Below, piece after piece: positions 5,448 to 6,898 of a stretch of 6,898 bases of DNA. Every line of letters begins with the position of its first letter. The first letter of the stretch is position 1. Origin of the DNA: an uncultured Collinsella sp. (lineage in GTDB: Bacteria > Actinomycetota > Coriobacteriia > Coriobacteriales > Coriobacteriaceae); NCBI GenBank assembly GCA_900551305.1, contig URVK01000082.1, forward strand, positions 1 to 6,898. Reading direction: 5' to 3'. The notes below the pieces were generated by a model. That model saw nothing but the letters and a program-made list of their open reading frames with translations. It ran no database searches and was not told where the DNA came from. Made by a program: the position numbers and the translations under genes.

Positions 5448-6898
5448 ATGGCAAGCCTGTCGGATGAAATCTCGTCGCGCCGCACATTCGCGATCATCAG
5501 CCACCCGGACGCCGGTAAGACCACACTTACCGAGAAGCTGCTGCTCTATACCGGCAGCATTCAGACCGCCGGCTCCGTCAAGGGTAAGAGCTCGGCCAAG
5601 CATGCCGTCTCGGACTGGATGGACATCGAGAAGGAGCGCGGTATTTCCGTTACCTCCTCGGTGCTGCAGTTCACCTACAACGGCGCCTGCGTCAACATCC
5701 TCGATACCCCCGGCCACCAGGACTTCTCGGAGGATACCTACCGTACCCTTATGGCCGCCGACGCCGCTGTCATGGTCATCGACGGCGCTAAGGGCGTCGA
5801 GGCCCAGACCAAGAAGCTCTTTAAGGTCTGCACGCTGCGTCACATTCCCATCTTCACCTTTGTGAACAAGCTCGACCACGAGGCTCGCGATCCGTTTGAG
5901 CTCATGGAAGAGATCGAGAATGTTCTGGGCATCAACACCTATCCCATGAACTGGCCGATCGGCAGCGGCCGCAATTTCCGCGGTGTGTTCGATCGTCAGA
6001 CCCGTCGCGTTATCGCCTTTGAGGGCGACGGTCACGCCAACGCCACCAAGAAGGTCGCCGAGGTCGAGGCTGAGCTGGGCGACCCCTCCATGGACGAGCT
6101 TATTGGCGAAGAGAACCATAAGAACCTGATGGACGACATCGAGCTGCTCGATGGCGCCGGCGACGAGCTCGACTTGGATGCCGTGGCCTGCGGCAAGCTG
6201 AGCCCGGCGTTCTTTGGCTCGGCGCTCACCAACTTTGGCGTGGAGCCCTTCCTCAAGGAGTTCCTGCGTCTGGCCCCGACGCCGCGCGCCTATACCGATA
6301 CGCTCACCGGCGAGCCGGTCGATCCCTGCCGCGACGACTTTAGCGGCTTTGTGTTTAAGATCCAGGCCAATATGGACAAGAACCACCGAGATCGCATCGC
6401 CTTTGTGCGCATTTGCTCGGGCAAGTTCGAGCGTGGCATGGATGCCTTCCACATGCAGGGCAACCGTAAACTCAAGCTGGCCACGGGCACCTCGATGATG
6501 GCCGATGACCGCGCGATTGTTGACGAGGCGTACGCGGGCGATATCGTGGGCCTGTTCGATCCGGGTATCTTTAGCATCGGCGACACCGTGTGCTCTGGCA
6601 AGCGCCACGTGCAGTATCCGCAGATCCCGACGTTTGCCCCCGAGATGTTCGCTCGCATTACGCAGGTCGATACGCTCAAGCGCAAGCAGTTCGTCAAGGG
6701 TATGGAGGAGCTTGCCCAGGAGGGTGCTATCCAGATCTTCCGCGAGTTGGGTGCCGGCATGGAAAGCGTCATTGTGGGCGTGGTCGGCGTGCTGCAGTTT
6801 GAGGTGCTCGAGCGCCGTCTCAAGGCCGAGTACCGTGTTGAGGTTCGCCGCCAGCCGCTGCCCTATACGGACATCCGCTGGATCCAGAACGACCCCGA
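5448..6898 (+). CDS. prfC: Peptide chain release factor 3 (RF3), C-terminus cut by window edge
   Basis: The frame is open from ATG 5448 to the window end, 483 codons of a protein usually near 530 residues, so only the last few dozen are missing. The translational GTPase motifs are all present: G1 HPDAGKTT (19-26), the switch I region ERGISVTSS (63-71), G3 DTPGH (86-90) and G4 NKLD (140-143). The ISVTSSV form of switch I separates RF3 from EF-G, which has GITI. Domain II (about 300-390) and the start of domain III (LKRKQFVKGMEELAQEGA) follow. RF3 uses GTP to remove RF1 or RF2 from the ribosome after peptide release and acts in the cytoplasm. AAAGGA (5437-5442) lies five bases before the ATG. 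It is divergent from the GntR operon and no partner gene is seen beside it. Confidence 0.97.
   Translation, partial: MASLSDEISSRRTFAIISHPDAGKTTLTEKLLLYTGSIQTAGSVKGKSSAKHAVSDWMDIEKERGISVTSSVLQFTYNGACVNILDTPGHQDFSEDTYRTLMAADAAVMVIDGAKGVEAQTKKLFKVCTLRHIPIFTFVNKLDHEARDPFELMEEIENVLGINTYPMNWPIGSGRNFRGVFDRQTRRVIAFEGDGHANATKKVAEVEAELGDPSMDELIGEENHKNLMDDIELLDGAGDELDLDAVACGKLSPAFFGSALTNFGVEPFLKEFLRLAPTPRAYTDTLTGEPVDPCRDDFSGFVFKIQANMDKNHRDRIAFVRICSGKFERGMDAFHMQGNRKLKLATGTSMMADDRAIVDEAYAGDIVGLFDPGIFSIGDTVCSGKRHVQYPQIPTFAPEMFARITQVDTLKRKQFVKGMEELAQEGAIQIFRELGAGMESVIVGVVGVLQFEVLERRLKAEYRVEVRRQPLPYTDIRWIQNDP

Noticed and set aside
5427..6608. 393-residue minus-strand open frame opposite prfC
   Set aside because: It lies wholly antisense to a gene with all RF3 motifs. 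It has low-complexity Ala/Val/Gly/His-rich composition typical of the mirror frame of GC-rich genes, and no recognisable domain.

Overview
This window looks like chromosomal DNA from a high-GC anaerobic actinobacterium of the Coriobacteriia, most likely Collinsella or a close relative. The basis is the GC-rich third codon positions, the GTG starts with AGGA/AAGGAG ribosome sites, the protein styles (a solute-binding-domain sensor, a YtrA-type GntR/ABC module) and a GGGGACGTTCTT intergenic repeat. The organism is inferred from general resemblance; no database search was made.

Layout. (1) Positions 1-491, minus strand: the N-terminal part of an exported family-3 solute-binding-domain protein, probably a membrane sensor, running off the left edge. 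(2) 492-735: a divergent intergenic region holding a composite repeat of three copies of a ~27-bp unit, two direct and one inverted, with a perfect 22-bp inverted repeat. (3) 736-3161, plus strand: a small two-helix K+ channel, a LOG-family phosphoribohydrolase and a divergent ClC-family anion channel/antiporter. (4) 3252-5232, minus strand: a compact operon of GntR/YtrA-type repressor, ABC ATPase and ABC-2 permease, convergent with the ClC gene. (5) 5233-5447: an intergenic region with an AT-rich palindromic candidate operator for the GntR operon and a promoter-like -10 for the next gene. (6) 5448-6898, plus strand: prfC (peptide chain release factor 3), cut by the right edge.

How the genes may work together. 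The GntR-ATPase-permease set is a self-contained, probably autorepressed ABC module. Its plan resembles ytr/pmt-type systems that respond to envelope-active compounds or export hydrophobic peptides; the substrate here is unknown. The K+ channel and the ClC protein are co-directional with the LOG gene between them. They could together balance membrane charge, but the ClC gene seems to have its own promoter and the link is only proximity. prfC is a housekeeping gene.

No tRNA, rRNA, CRISPR array, complete insertion sequence or phage gene was seen. The least explained features are the composite REP-like repeat at 584-667, the palindrome cluster at 5255-5303 and the unusual ClC signatures. There is no clear sign of a wholly new multi-gene system.
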